A stretch of DNA of 64,000 nt from NCBI RefSeq assembly GCF_024171885.1, contig NZ_JAMTCP010000001.1, positions 186,001 through 250,000 of the forward strand, in the 5' to 3' direction. Under the pieces are notes generated by a model. The model was given only the letters and a program-made list of their open reading frames with translations. It made no database searches and was not told the DNA's origin. A program made the translations under genes and the position numbers. This DNA is from Streptoalloteichus tenebrarius. Its GTDB lineage: Bacteria > Actinomycetota > Actinomycetes > Mycobacteriales > Pseudonocardiaceae. Shown one piece after another: positions 9,336 through 17,516 of the stretch (position 1 is the first letter of the stretch; each line of letters begins with the position of its first letter).

Positions 9336-10250
9336 ATGACCAGAGCGACCGCACGCGGACGACGCGGACGACTCGGACGGCTCGGCCGTCTCCGGTGGAC
9401 GGCCCTCGCCGCCGTCGCCCTGACCGGGCTCCTCGCCGGCACGGCGGGGGCGGACCCCGGCCCGGCCCAGGACACCTTCCCGGCGGCGTTCGCCTACGCC
9501 GTCGCCCACCCGACCGCCGACCCGCCGGGCGCCAACGACTTCTCCTGCCGCCCGTCCGCCGCGCACCCCCGCCCCGTGGTGCTGGTGCACGGCACCTGGG
9601 AGAACCGGTACGACAACTGGGCGGGGTTGTCCGGCAGGCTCAAGGAACGCGGCTACTGCGTCTTCGCCCTGAACTACGGAGGCGCTCCCGGCGAGGTCAT
9701 CCAGGGCACCGGCGACATCCCGACCTCGGCGGGCCAGCTCAGGGCCTACGTCGACCAGGTCATGGCCGCCACCGGCGCGAGCGCGGTGGACATCGTCGGG
9801 CACTCCCAGGGCGGGATGATGCCTCGGTACTACATCAACAACCTCGGCGGCGCCGCGAAGGTCGGCACGCTCGTCGCGCTGGTCGCGACCAACCAGGGCA
9901 CCACCCTGCACGGACTGGCCGAGCTGGGCCGGATGTTCCCCGGGATCGTCGGGCCATGCGCCGCGTGCCTCCAGCAGATCGCGGACTCCGACTTCCTCAG
10001 GGCGCTCAACGCCGGTGGCGGCACCCGTCCGTCCGTGCGCTACGTCAACATCGCCACGCGCTACGACGAGATCACCACGCCGCACACCTCCGCGTTCCTG
10101 CCTCCCGGGCCGAACGTGACGAACCAGACCCTCCAGGACTTCTGCCCGTCCGACCGAACCGAACACGTCGGGATCACCTACAACCGGCCGACCGCGCAGC
10201 TCGTGCTGAACGCGCTCGACCCGGCCAACGCCCGACCGCCGGCCTGTTGA
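9336..10250 (+). CDS. Secreted alpha/beta-hydrolase lipase/esterase
   Basis: Extracellular triacylglycerol lipase or esterase, 304 residues. The N-terminus is a classic Sec signal: Arg-rich start, hydrophobic core (ALAAVALTGLLAG), cleavage near TAGA-DPG. The mature protein has the oxyanion stretch VVLVHGTWENRYDNW, nucleophile motif GHSQGG, an Asp candidate in IATRYDEITTPH and a C-terminal His in TEHVGITYN, as in actinobacterial class 2 lipases. Several Cys residues suggest disulfides. The ATG at 9336 follows GGAAGGA; upstream in-frame starts would put residues before the signal peptide. A strong hairpin follows. Confidence 0.93.
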   Translation: MTRATARGRRGRLGRLGRLRWTALAAVALTGLLAGTAGADPGPAQDTFPAAFAYAVAHPTADPPGANDFSCRPSAAHPRPVVLVHGTWENRYDNWAGLSGRLKERGYCVFALNYGGAPGEVIQGTGDIPTSAGQLRAYVDQVMAATGASAVDIVGHSQGGMMPRYYINNLGGAAKVGTLVALVATNQGTTLHGLAELGRMFPGIVGPCAACLQQIADSDFLRALNAGGGTRPSVRYVNIATRYDEITTPHTSAFLPPGPNVTNQTLQDFCPSDRTEHVGITYNRPTAQLVLNALDPANARPPAC

Positions 10251-10298
10251 GACCGCCGGCGATATGAGACCTTGATCCGCACTGCGAGGAAACGCCAC

Positions 10299-10337
10299 CG
10301 CCGGGGACGGGCGGGGACCCCGCCCCTCCCCGGCGGA
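10299..10337 (+). terminator. GC-rich hairpin after the lipase
   Basis: Long stem with arms CCGCCGGGGA...GGGCGGGG and CCCGCCC...TCCCCGGCGG with one mismatch and a very short loop, about 50 bp after the lipase stop. No strong U-tract, as is common in actinomycetes. Confidence 0.6.
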
Positions 10338-10564
10338 GCCACTCGGTGTGTGGGGAGCGGAGTGGGTGGAGCAGCGCGTGACCGCACCTGCCGTCCACCC
10401 GCGCCCCCGTGCCCGTCCCCCAGGGGTGTGACGTGACCGTGTTTTCGCTGGACGACCAGGGACCCGATGCGCACCGGCCTCATCGCCGCGCCACCACGGC
10501 CGTTCTCCAGTCGCCACCACCGCCGCCACCGTCGTCACCGACGCTGTCGGGGCTGGAGGGGCGC

Positions 10565-11797
10565 ATGCGGGCCACGAACCGGCTGCTGGCCGAGCTGCCC
10601 AGCACGCTCGCGGCGTTGCTCCGGCCCCAGATGGGCCGGGTGGCCGGCGAGATCCTGCGGGAGATCCGGCGCTCGGTGCCGGAGTACGCCCTGCCGCTGG
10701 AGGGGGTGTTCGGCCGGGTCTTCGTCAACGGCGTCGAACAGGCCCTGCTCCAGTTCCTCGACCGCGTGGCCGACCCCTCCGACCCGGGCAGGGACACGCG
10801 ACTGGAGCTGTTCCGGAAGCTGGGCAGGTGCGAGGTGAACGCGGGACGCGGCATGGACACCCTCCAGACCGCGTACCGGGTCGGGGCGCGGGTGGCCTGG
10901 CGGCGGATGGCCGAGTTCGGGCAGCGCGTGCGCCTGCCCCTGCCCACGATGTGCGTGCTCGCCGAGGCGCTCTTCGCCTACATCGACGAGCTGTCGTCGC
11001 TGTCGGTCGAGGGCTACGCCGCCGCGCAGGCCCGTGCGGCCGGCGCGCTCGAACTGCGCAGGAAGCGGTTGCTGGAGACGATCCTGGCCGGGCAGCCCCC
11101 GTCCCGCGCCGAGCTCGCGGACCTCGCCGTCTCCGCGCGCTGGCCGCTGCCGGAGCGGGTGGTGGCGGTGGCCCTCGGCAGGGACGCCGACCCCCTCCTG
11201 CCGACCGCGCCAGTGCTGGACGAGGTGCTGGCCGACCTGGAGGGGCCGGAACCGTGCCTGTTGCTGCCGGGGTCGGTCCCGCTCGCCGCCCTGAGGCTGG
11301 AACTCGGCGGGTGCAGGGCCGCCGCCGGCCCCGAGGTGCCGCTCGCCGAGGCGCGCGAGTCCTTGCGGCTGGCCCGCCAGGCGCTGGCCCTGGTCCGCAG
11401 GGGCCACCTCCCGGACGTGTCCCTGACGCTCTGCTCCGAGCACCTGCCGACGCTCCTGCTGCGCCAGGACGAGTTCCTCACGCGGCAGATGGCGGACCGG
11501 GTCCTGGCGCCGTTGGCCGACCTCACCCCCAAGCAGCGCCGTCGACTGGCGGACACCCTCGTCGTGTGGTTGGGCGTCCGGGGCGGCGCCCCGGAGGTCG
11601 CCGCCCGCCTCAAGGTCCACCCCCAGACGGTGCGGCACCGCATGCGGCAGTTGGAGAAGCTCTTCGGCGACAGACTGAGCGACCCCGACCGCCGGTTCGA
11701 GCTGGAACTCGCCCTGCGCGCGAACGTCCTCTCCGGACAGGAGGCGCGACCCGAGTCGGCCGGGGAGTCCGGGGAGACCGACGCCCCGCAGCGGTGA
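10565..11797 (+). CDS. PucR/CdaR-family helix-turn-helix regulator
   Basis: Transcription regulator of about 410 residues. The N-terminal half is helical with the RsbRD/GGDEF-like sensor layout of this family (RLLAELPSTLAALLRP, RSVPEYALPLEG). The C-terminus carries the PucR-type HTH: DTLVVWLGVRGGAPEVAARLKVHPQTVRHRM followed by LEKLFGDRL. The ATG at 10565 follows GGAGG. The frame is open further upstream (to 10409) through a Pro-rich stretch that looks non-native, so a longer N-terminus is possible but less likely. Target genes cannot be deduced; the neighbouring histidine decarboxylase is 310 bp downstream on the same strand. Confidence 0.88.
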   Translation: MRATNRLLAELPSTLAALLRPQMGRVAGEILREIRRSVPEYALPLEGVFGRVFVNGVEQALLQFLDRVADPSDPGRDTRLELFRKLGRCEVNAGRGMDTLQTAYRVGARVAWRRMAEFGQRVRLPLPTMCVLAEALFAYIDELSSLSVEGYAAAQARAAGALELRRKRLLETILAGQPPSRAELADLAVSARWPLPERVVAVALGRDADPLLPTAPVLDEVLADLEGPEPCLLLPGSVPLAALRLELGGCRAAAGPEVPLAEARESLRLARQALALVRRGHLPDVSLTLCSEHLPTLLLRQDEFLTRQMADRVLAPLADLTPKQRRRLADTLVVWLGVRGGAPEVAARLKVHPQTVRHRMRQLEKLFGDRLSDPDRRFELELALRANVLSGQEARPESAGESGETDAPQR

Positions 11798-11838
11798 TCT
11801 CGGTCGACGGGCACCAAGAAGGTTGACGGGCACCAAGA

Positions 11839-11869
11839 AGATCCACAGTGGAGAGTCCACTGTGGATCT
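11839..11869 (+). terminator. Perfect hairpin after the PucR gene
   Basis: 14-bp arms AGATCCACAGTGGA and TCCACTGTGGATCT around a GAG loop, followed by CCTTGTGGTTG. It contains two copies of the recurrent TCCACAGTGGA-type palindrome. Just before it, GACGGGCACCAAGAAG is duplicated. Confidence 0.7.
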
Positions 11870-12108
11870 CCTTGTGGTTGCTGGCACCCGATGATCTCTG
11901 GTGGTCGTCGTCGGTCGTCTGGTGTCCCTGTCTTCATGTGCGTTCCGGAGTTCGCGGTCTCACCTGCCTCATGACAGAGCGTTCATGCAGCCATGTGAGT
12001 GCCACACGGACGTGTGTCCGGCCCGGTCGGCCCGGACGGGGTCCTGGTTAGCATCGAGCTGCGCCCCACTCAGCAGGTGAACCTCCGGTCGAGCAGGGGA
12101 GAGGGCTC

Positions 12109-13167
12109 ATGGCGACACCCCGCACGCGGTTGGAGCAGGTGGTCGACAACGCCATCGGGACCCACGAGAGGAGGTGCACCGGCTACCTGAACCCGGTCGG
12201 CGCCTCCGCCGCCGGCAGCGACGGGACCGGCTACGTCGCGACCATGAAGCTGTCCGTCGGCAAGGTGCCGGTGGAGGACCTCGACGAGGGCACGTCGCGG
12301 ATCGTCTCCTACGACCGGTGCGAGAAGAACGACGCCTACGTCGGCCAGATCAACATGATCACCGCGTCCTCCTTCTGCGGACTGGACGGCGCGTTGTGGG
12401 GGTACGACCTGGTCAAGGTGCCGGACGACCGGCTCAGGAAGAGGCTGGACCTGGTGCCCGTCGACGAGCTGCCCGGCCCGGACCTGCGCGCCGACCGCCA
12501 GGTCCCGGTCTACGAGGTCGCGCCCCTGCTCGACGCGACGGAACGGTTGTTCGGCCGGATCGACACACCGGACAGCCACGACGCGACGCGCCTGCGGCTG
12601 CCGCCCGCTCCCGGCGCGCACGTCGTCTGCGCCAACAAGGACGCCAGCGTCCGGGGACCGGGCTACGTGTGGTCGATCATCGCGATCGCGATCGCCGAGG
12701 ACCAGGACGTCGACGCCAGCCTGTTCATCGAGGACTGCGGTTTCGTCCCCGGGTCCGACGTCGGGCAGAACGAGCTGCGCTCCCGGTTGCGCTGGCATCT
12801 GTCCACTGTGGCCAAGAGCATCATGTACTGCGGACAGGACCAGGGAGTCTCGTACAAGGAGATCTTCACCGGCTGCAAGTACCTCCGCACCAGGGCGCAC
12901 GAGTGGGGCTGCGCCCTGTCCTGCGCGCCGTACGTCCTGCTCGCCCAGCGGGCCGTCCCCACGGGACGGACGCCGCGGAGCCTGCTCGACCTCACGCTCG
13001 AACAGTGGGAGGAACTCATGGGGTGGCAGCCGCTCCCGCCACCACCCCACGACGACGACATCGGCGGCATCGGTGTCGGAATTCCGCGCCGACCGGGAGC
13101 CGAGGCCGCAGCCGAGGACTCCCTCGCCCGCTCCTCCGCCAACGGACGACCGGCCGGCGATCAGTGA
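12109..13167 (+). CDS. hdcA: Pyruvoyl-dependent histidine decarboxylase proenzyme
   Basis: Decarboxylates L-histidine to histamine using a self-made pyruvoyl group instead of PLP; 352 residues. It aligns closely with lactobacillal/clostridial HdcA: GTGYVATMKL, GTSRIVSYDR, NDAYVGQINM, the self-cleavage site TASSF (predicted cut Ser87|Ser88, giving beta and alpha chains), PPAPGAHVVCANK, GPGYVWS, FIEDCG (Glu208 at the catalytic acid position), AKSIMYCGQD and LTLEQWEELMGW. A Pro/Asp-rich extension of about 45 residues after the family end is unusual. ATG at 12109 follows GAGAGGG. No histidine/histamine antiporter or HdcB-like gene is adjacent. A convergent XRE regulator ends 52 bp downstream. Assignment is from recalled family sequence. 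Confidence 0.92.
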   Translation: MATPRTRLEQVVDNAIGTHERRCTGYLNPVGASAAGSDGTGYVATMKLSVGKVPVEDLDEGTSRIVSYDRCEKNDAYVGQINMITASSFCGLDGALWGYDLVKVPDDRLRKRLDLVPVDELPGPDLRADRQVPVYEVAPLLDATERLFGRIDTPDSHDATRLRLPPAPGAHVVCANKDASVRGPGYVWSIIAIAIAEDQDVDASLFIEDCGFVPGSDVGQNELRSRLRWHLSTVAKSIMYCGQDQGVSYKEIFTGCKYLRTRAHEWGCALSCAPYVLLAQRAVPTGRTPRSLLDLTLEQWEELMGWQPLPPPPHDDDIGGIGVGIPRRPGAEAAAEDSLARSSANGRPAGDQ

Positions 13168-13219
13168 GCGACGGGCGACCGGAGATCCGCCATCGCGGCG
13201 AAGGCCGCACGAGGAGCGG

Positions 13220-14041
13220 CTACGGAGTCGGCGGCAGTCCGGCCATGCCCCGCAGGGCGCGCGTGGTGAACTCGTCGAGCGGGTAGAACAGCTCGATCGC
13301 CAACTCCGACAGGGTCACGTCCGCCGGAGCGCCGAACGTCGCCATGGTGCTGAACATCGACAGCTCGCCCTCGGGCGTCCTGACGCGGATCGGCACCTCG
13401 ATGGGACTCGCCCGCCGGGCGGCAGCCCGGGTCGCGCTCCGCCCCGCGTTGGCGGGAAGCGGGTACCCGCTCACCTCGTCGTGGAGCGCGCGCAGTCGGC
13501 CGTCCCCGCTGGCGTTGGCCTGGCGGAGCAGGCGTTCGAGGAACAGCTCCCGCACCTCGTGCAGGTTGACCAGCCGCGACGCGAGCCCCTCGGGGTGCAG
13601 GACCAGCCGGAACACGTTCGGGCGCGGGTCGAGCAGGTGCGCGGGGACTCCGTCCATCAGGACGTCCATCGCCCGGTTGCCCGCCACGACGTCCCACCAC
13701 CGGTCGACCACCACCGCCGGATAGGGCTCGTGGGCGCGGAGCATGGTGTCGAGCGCGGACCGGATCGACGCCATGGCCTCGTCGTCCAGGCCGCTCTCCT
13801 GGTACGCCGGCGCGTAGTCGGCCGCCAGCAGCAACGTGTTGCGGTCCCGCAACGGCACGTCCAGCGTCGCCGCGAGCCGCAGCACCATGGCGCGGCTCGG
13901 CCGGGCCCTCCCGGTCTCCACACAGGACAGATGCCGCGGGGAGGTGCCCGCCGCGTGGGCGAGTTCGAGCTGGCTGAGCCTGCGGCGCAGCCGCCACTCC
14001 CTCAGGAGCGTCCCGACCCGCACCGGTTGCGCCGCGTTCAT
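13220..14041 (-). CDS. XRE-family regulator with MmyB-like ligand domain
   Basis: DNA-binding regulator of about 273 residues. The HTH spans about residues 10-65 (VGTLLREWRLRRRLSQLELAHAAG, SPRHLSCVETGRARPS). The rest matches the MmyB-like PAS-type domain (DYAPAYQES, VVDRWWDVVAGNRAM, NVFRLVLHPEGL, ELFYPLDEFTTRALRG). This family often controls a neighbouring SDR or oxidoreductase; here hdcA (convergent) and a methyltransferase are nearest. The ATG at 14041 is chosen because a 17-bp inverted repeat sits just upstream; the frame could extend to 14110 but would then contain that repeat. Confidence 0.9.
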   Translation of the reverse strand: MNAAQPVRVGTLLREWRLRRRLSQLELAHAAGTSPRHLSCVETGRARPSRAMVLRLAATLDVPLRDRNTLLLAADYAPAYQESGLDDEAMASIRSALDTMLRAHEPYPAVVVDRWWDVVAGNRAMDVLMDGVPAHLLDPRPNVFRLVLHPEGLASRLVNLHEVRELFLERLLRQANASGDGRLRALHDEVSGYPLPANAGRSATRAAARRASPIEVPIRVRTPEGELSMFSTMATFGAPADVTLSELAIELFYPLDEFTTRALRGMAGLPPTP

Positions 14042-14062
14042 GCGGCGACCGTAGGCGCGCTC

Positions 14063-14105
14063 GGTCACGGGGGCCATGACCTCCGAGATCATGGCCCCCG
14101 TGACC
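14063..14105. promoter_or_regulatory. Perfect 17-bp inverted repeat, probable autoregulatory operator
   Basis: Arms GGTCACGGGGGCCATGA and TCATGGCCCCCGTGACC, separated by 9 nt, begin 22 bp upstream of the XRE start. Position and perfect symmetry suggest the regulator binds its own promoter. Confidence 0.6.
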
Positions 14106-14152
14106 TTCACGACAGCGGGCGGGGACGGCGGCGGGCGGTGACCGGGGGCCGA

Positions 14153-14803
14153 CTACGGGCGAGCCGGCTTGCTGGCCAGGAGGAACGCCTGCCGCGTCGA
14201 CTCGGTCTCGATCGGCTCGCGCACGGTCCTGGCGTTCACCGTGAACCCGGCCTGGCCGAGCAGGTCGGCGATGTCGTCGGGCGAGAGCCGGTTGAAGTCG
14301 AGCGAGACCGGGTGGCCGAAGGGCCGCGCCAGGTGCAGCGGCTCGTCGCCGACCTGGAAGGCGACCATCAGGTGGCCGCCGGGCGCCAGCACCCGGTGGA
14401 ACTCGGCGAACACCAGGGGCAGCCGCTCCTGCGGCGTGTGGATCACCGAGTACCAGGCGACGAGGCCGCCCAACGCGCCGTCGGCCAGGTCGAGGTCGGT
14501 CATCGTCCCCTGCTCGAACCGCAGCTCCGGGTTCTCCCGCCGCGCGACCGCGAGCATGCCGGACGACAGGTCCACCCCGAGGACGTCGAGGCCGAGGCCG
14601 TGCAGGAACGCGGTCACGCGGCCGGGGCCGCAGCCGACGTCCGCGACCAGCTTCGCGTCGGCGCCCCGCACCAGCTCGGCGAACGCGGTCAGCAACGCGC
14701 GGTCCAGCGTTCGGCCCTCGAACGGGTCCTTGAAGAGCTTCGCGTAGTCGTCCGCGATGGTGTCGTAGAACGTCCGGGTGGTTTCGAGGGAGAGGTCGGC
14801 CAT
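14153..14803 (-). CDS. Class I SAM-dependent methyltransferase
   Basis: Rossmann-fold methyltransferase, about 216 residues, substrate unknown. Motif I is VADVGCGPGRVTAFL, followed by LDVLGVDLSSGMLAVAR (acidic loop) and later HRVLAPGGHLMVAFQ, the usual Methyltransf_11/25 order. N-terminal YDTIADDYAKLF is typical of small-molecule methyltransferases. ATG at 14803 chosen; an in-frame ATG at 14836 is also possible. It lies 40 bp upstream of the GH114-like gene end, but the two genes are probably separate units. Confidence 0.88.
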   Translation of the reverse strand: MADLSLETTRTFYDTIADDYAKLFKDPFEGRTLDRALLTAFAELVRGADAKLVADVGCGPGRVTAFLHGLGLDVLGVDLSSGMLAVARRENPELRFEQGTMTDLDLADGALGGLVAWYSVIHTPQERLPLVFAEFHRVLAPGGHLMVAFQVGDEPLHLARPFGHPVSLDFNRLSPDDIADLLGQAGFTVNARTVREPIETESTRQAFLLASKPARP

Positions 14804-14843
14804 GGGCGGGAACAGTAGCGGTGCCCCGCCAGGCACGTGGACG

Positions 14844-15566
14844 TCAGGCGCCGGCCCAGCGCCGGGCGTCGAGGTCGACGTTCTTGCGGATGGAGCTGAA
14901 GCCGAGCGGCGCGGTGACGGGGGAGAACCGGCGGACCGGCAGCTCGTACTCGACGTGGAACACCGCCTTGCCGGCCTCCACGAAGGGCAGCAGCGCCGTC
15001 CACTCCTCGTACTCCACGCACTGCTCGTTGACGGCGAAGTCGAAGTGGTCGACGAGGTCGGGGATCTGCGCCAGGTCGTTCTTCAGGCCCACGGCCAGCC
15101 CGCGCTCGTGGGCGAGGTCGGCGATGAACCGGTTGTAGGTGAGCTGGTCCTCGGCGGTCAGGGGGAAGCCGGTCCGGTGGGTGTAGGCCTCGACCATGTC
15201 CGGTTCGACGGCGTCGAACCCCTTGTCCCGGCACATGTCGAAGCGGCGCGCCATGATCGGGCCGAGGACGTCGAGGCGGCGGATGTCCAGCCAGCGCTCG
15301 TCGGACCACCCGCGCACCTTCTTGCCCAGCACCTCAGGGGGGAAGTCGGCGTAGTCGGGCCGGTACTCCTCCGCCGCCCCCACGTCGACGTAGGCGATCA
15401 CGCGGCGTCCCGCGGCGTGGAGGGCGGCCACGACCTCGGCGTCGTTCTCGAAGGCGTCGATGTCGTAGACCGGCACGTCGACGTCGAGCTTCACGGGCGT
15501 GGTGAGCTGGTACTGCCACTGGAGGCCCGGGGTGGGGCGCCACCAGGTTCCTGCGGAACGCGACAC
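14844..15566 (-). CDS. GH114-like (endo-alpha-1,4-polygalactosaminidase family) protein
   Basis: About 240 residues of TIM-barrel type: TWWRPTPGLQWQYQL, DVPVYDIDAFEN, GRRVIAYVDVGAAEEYRPDY, WLDIRRLDVLGPIMARR, CRDKGFDAVEPDMVEAY and GLAVGLKNDLAQIPDLVDHFDFAVNEQC. These match the GH114/TM1410-like hydrolase family that cleaves galactosaminogalactan-type polymers; the acidic residues in VEPD and KND are expected in the active site. GTG at 15566 follows GGAGGA. With this start there is no convincing signal peptide, which is odd for a polysaccharidase; the upstream frame does not supply one either. Confidence 0.85.
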   Translation of the reverse strand: MSRSAGTWWRPTPGLQWQYQLTTPVKLDVDVPVYDIDAFENDAEVVAALHAAGRRVIAYVDVGAAEEYRPDYADFPPEVLGKKVRGWSDERWLDIRRLDVLGPIMARRFDMCRDKGFDAVEPDMVEAYTHRTGFPLTAEDQLTYNRFIADLAHERGLAVGLKNDLAQIPDLVDHFDFAVNEQCVEYEEWTALLPFVEAGKAVFHVEYELPVRRFSPVTAPLGFSSIRKNVDLDARRWAGA

Positions 15567-15731
15567 GGTGTGTCCTCCGGTGAGATCCGTCGCTGGGGGA
15601 CACCCTGCCGGCTCGGCGCGCGCCGCACCATCCGCCCGACGCATGGCACCCGTTCGGCCGCGCGGGGCGTCGGCCCCGGGCCGCCGGTCGCGGGCGCCGT
15701 GACGGTCCGGTGGCCGGGCCGACCGCTGATT

Positions 15732-15749
15732 CTTGACCGAACGATCAAG
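15732..15749. promoter_or_regulatory. TetR operator upstream of the 15768 regulator
   Basis: CTTGACCGAACGATCAAG is an imperfect palindrome ending 18 bp before the TetR start. A related sequence (TTGGACCGATCGTTAA) precedes the hydrolase gene at 16455, so one repressor probably governs both promoters. Confidence 0.6.
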
Positions 15750-15767
15750 TATGGATAGGTTCTCGGC

Positions 15768-16346
15768 GTGGGCAGGACCAAGGAGTTCGATCCGGACGCG
15801 GCGCTGCGCGCCGCCATGGACCTGTTCTGGCGGCAGGGCTACGAAGCGACCTCCATGCAGGACCTGTGCGAGCACCTCGGGCTGGGCAGGGGCAGTGTCT
15901 ACGGCGCGTTCGGCGGCAAGCGCGAGCTGTTCCTCATGGCCGTGCGGCGGTACGTCGAGGACAGCAGGGAGTCGCTCCTGGCGCGCCTGTCGACCTCGGG
16001 TTCCGCCCTCGACGCCGTGCGGGGTTTGGTGCGGGACTACGCCGAAACCGCGCTCCAGGAGGCCGGGCGCAAGGGCTGTCTGCTGACCAACACCGCGGTG
16101 GAGCTGCCGGCCGACGAGGAGGCCCAGCGCCACGTGGAGTCGGGGCTGGAGACCATGGAGGTCCTGCTCACGGCCACGTTGATGCGCGCGAAGGCGGAGG
16201 GGGAGCTGTCGGAGGACAGGGACCCGGTCGTGTTGGCGCGGTTCCTGGTGACCCTGCTCCAGGGGATCCGGGTCGTCGGCAAAACCCCGGTGCGCCAACG
16301 CTTCCTCGACGACACCGTGGACCAGGCCCTCGCCCTGCTCGCCTGA
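15768..16346 (+). CDS. TetR/AcrR-family repressor
   Basis: 192-residue one-component repressor. The N-terminal HTH is clear: DPDAALRAAMDLFWRQGYEATSMQDLCEHLGLGRGSVYGAFGGKRELF. The C-terminal region (GCLLTNTAVELPADEEAQRHVESGLE) resembles the AcuR/YezE-like subgroup that responds to small electrophiles or carbonyls. It probably controls itself and the downstream hydrolase through the two related operators. GTG start at 15768. Confidence 0.92.
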   Translation: MGRTKEFDPDAALRAAMDLFWRQGYEATSMQDLCEHLGLGRGSVYGAFGGKRELFLMAVRRYVEDSRESLLARLSTSGSALDAVRGLVRDYAETALQEAGRKGCLLTNTAVELPADEEAQRHVESGLETMEVLLTATLMRAKAEGELSEDRDPVVLARFLVTLLQGIRVVGKTPVRQRFLDDTVDQALALLA

Positions 16347-16420
16347 CCCGACGCCCCGACGCCCTCGTCTTCGCCGACCCCGTCGGCTCCCAACCTCTCG
16401 ACCTTTCTCCTGCCCTTTTA

Positions 16421-16436
16421 TTGGACCGATCGTTAA
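16421..16436. promoter_or_regulatory. Second TetR operator, upstream of the hydrolase
   Basis: TTGGACCGATCGTTAA shares the ACCGA and CGAT half-sites with the operator at 15732 and lies 19 bp before the hydrolase start. Confidence 0.5.
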
Positions 16437-16454
16437 AGAATGTGGAGGGGGACC

Positions 16455-17390
16455 ATGACCGCCCCGAACCCGGTGCCGACCGACGCCGAGCTGGCCGCCT
16501 CGCTGGACGGCGACTTCACCAGCGCCCACGCCGAGGTCAACGGCACCCGCCTGCACCACGTCACCGGCGGCGCGGGCGAGCCCCTGGTGCTGCTCGGCGG
16601 TTGGCCGCAGACCTGGTGGCAGTTCCGCAAGGTGATGCCCGCGCTGGCGCGGCGGTTCAGGGTGACCGCCGTCGACCTGCGGGGCATGGGCTCCTCGGCC
16701 AAGCCGGAGACCGGCTACGACAAGCGGACGATGGGCGAGGACATCCACGAGCTGATCCGCCACCTCGGCCACGAGTCGGCGTTCGTCGCCGGCCACGACA
16801 TCGGGGCCTCGGTCGGCTACCACCTCGCCGCGAACCACCCGGAGTCGGTGCGGCGACTGGTCACCATCGACCTGGGCGTGCCGGTCGACTCCTGGCTCCG
16901 CATCCCCATGCTGCCCGCCTCGGACGAGCAGCAGGTGGCGTTGGAGACCGGCCGGGGCGGCTACCCGTGGTGGTTCGCGTTCAACCAGCTCCGCGAGTTG
17001 CCCGAGCGCCTCCTCGTCGGCCGGTTCCGGCACGTGATCGACTGGTTGTACGGGCACATGCTGGTCGACCAGGCGTCCGTCGAGGAGGAGGCCCGCCGGG
17101 TCTACGCCCACGCCTACGACAACCCGGACGCGATCCGCGCCGGCAGCGGGTGGTACCAGACGATGCGCCAGGACGTCGCGGCCCTCGCCACCTACGCCCC
17201 GGTGACGGTGCCGATCCTGACGCTGGCCGGCGAGTCCAGCTACGCCGCGCTGCGGGAGCAGATGAGCCCGGACCTGGGCACCGACATCCGGGTGGTCGAG
17301 ATGAAGGGGAGCGGGCACTACGTTCCCGAGGAGGCCCCGGACGTGGTGGTGCGGGAGCTGACCGAGTTCTTCGAGGCGCACGAGGGTTGA
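16455..17390 (+). CDS. Alpha/beta hydrolase, epoxide-hydrolase/dehalogenase-like
   Basis: 311-residue alpha/beta hydrolase. The nucleophile elbow is AGHDIGASVGYHLA with Asp, not Ser, which is the hallmark of epoxide hydrolases and haloalkane dehalogenases. The oxyanion region LLGGWPQTWWQFRKVMPAL fits epoxide hydrolases (HGWP-type), and the catalytic His is in GSGHYVPEEAP. ATG at 16455 follows GGAGGG. Probably induced when the upstream TetR binds its ligand, suggesting detoxification of an electrophile. Substrate unknown. Confidence 0.9.
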   Translation: MTAPNPVPTDAELAASLDGDFTSAHAEVNGTRLHHVTGGAGEPLVLLGGWPQTWWQFRKVMPALARRFRVTAVDLRGMGSSAKPETGYDKRTMGEDIHELIRHLGHESAFVAGHDIGASVGYHLAANHPESVRRLVTIDLGVPVDSWLRIPMLPASDEQQVALETGRGGYPWWFAFNQLRELPERLLVGRFRHVIDWLYGHMLVDQASVEEEARRVYAHAYDNPDAIRAGSGWYQTMRQDVAALATYAPVTVPILTLAGESSYAALREQMSPDLGTDIRVVEMKGSGHYVPEEAPDVVVRELTEFFEAHEG

Positions 17391-17399
17391 GCGCGGCGA

Positions 17400-17444
17400 G
17401 GCCCGCCGGGAACCGGGGCGGGAGACCGCGGTTCCCGGCGGGCC
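17400..17444. terminator. Bidirectional terminator hairpin
   Basis: Perfect 16-bp arms GGCCCGCCGGGAACCG and CGGTTCCCGGCGGGCC between the convergent hydrolase and ammonia-lyase genes. Confidence 0.8.
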
Positions 17445-17516
17445 GGTTTCCTCGCGACACCCGTTGGCGTCACCGGCTCCGGCCGTCGCGAGGAAGCATC
17501 CACAGTGGACGGGAGG

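Noticed and set aside
15567-17381. Long upstream extension of the GH114-like frame on minus strand
   Set aside because: It runs antisense through the TetR and hydrolase genes and has no family features; the GTG at 15566 has its own ribosome-binding site.
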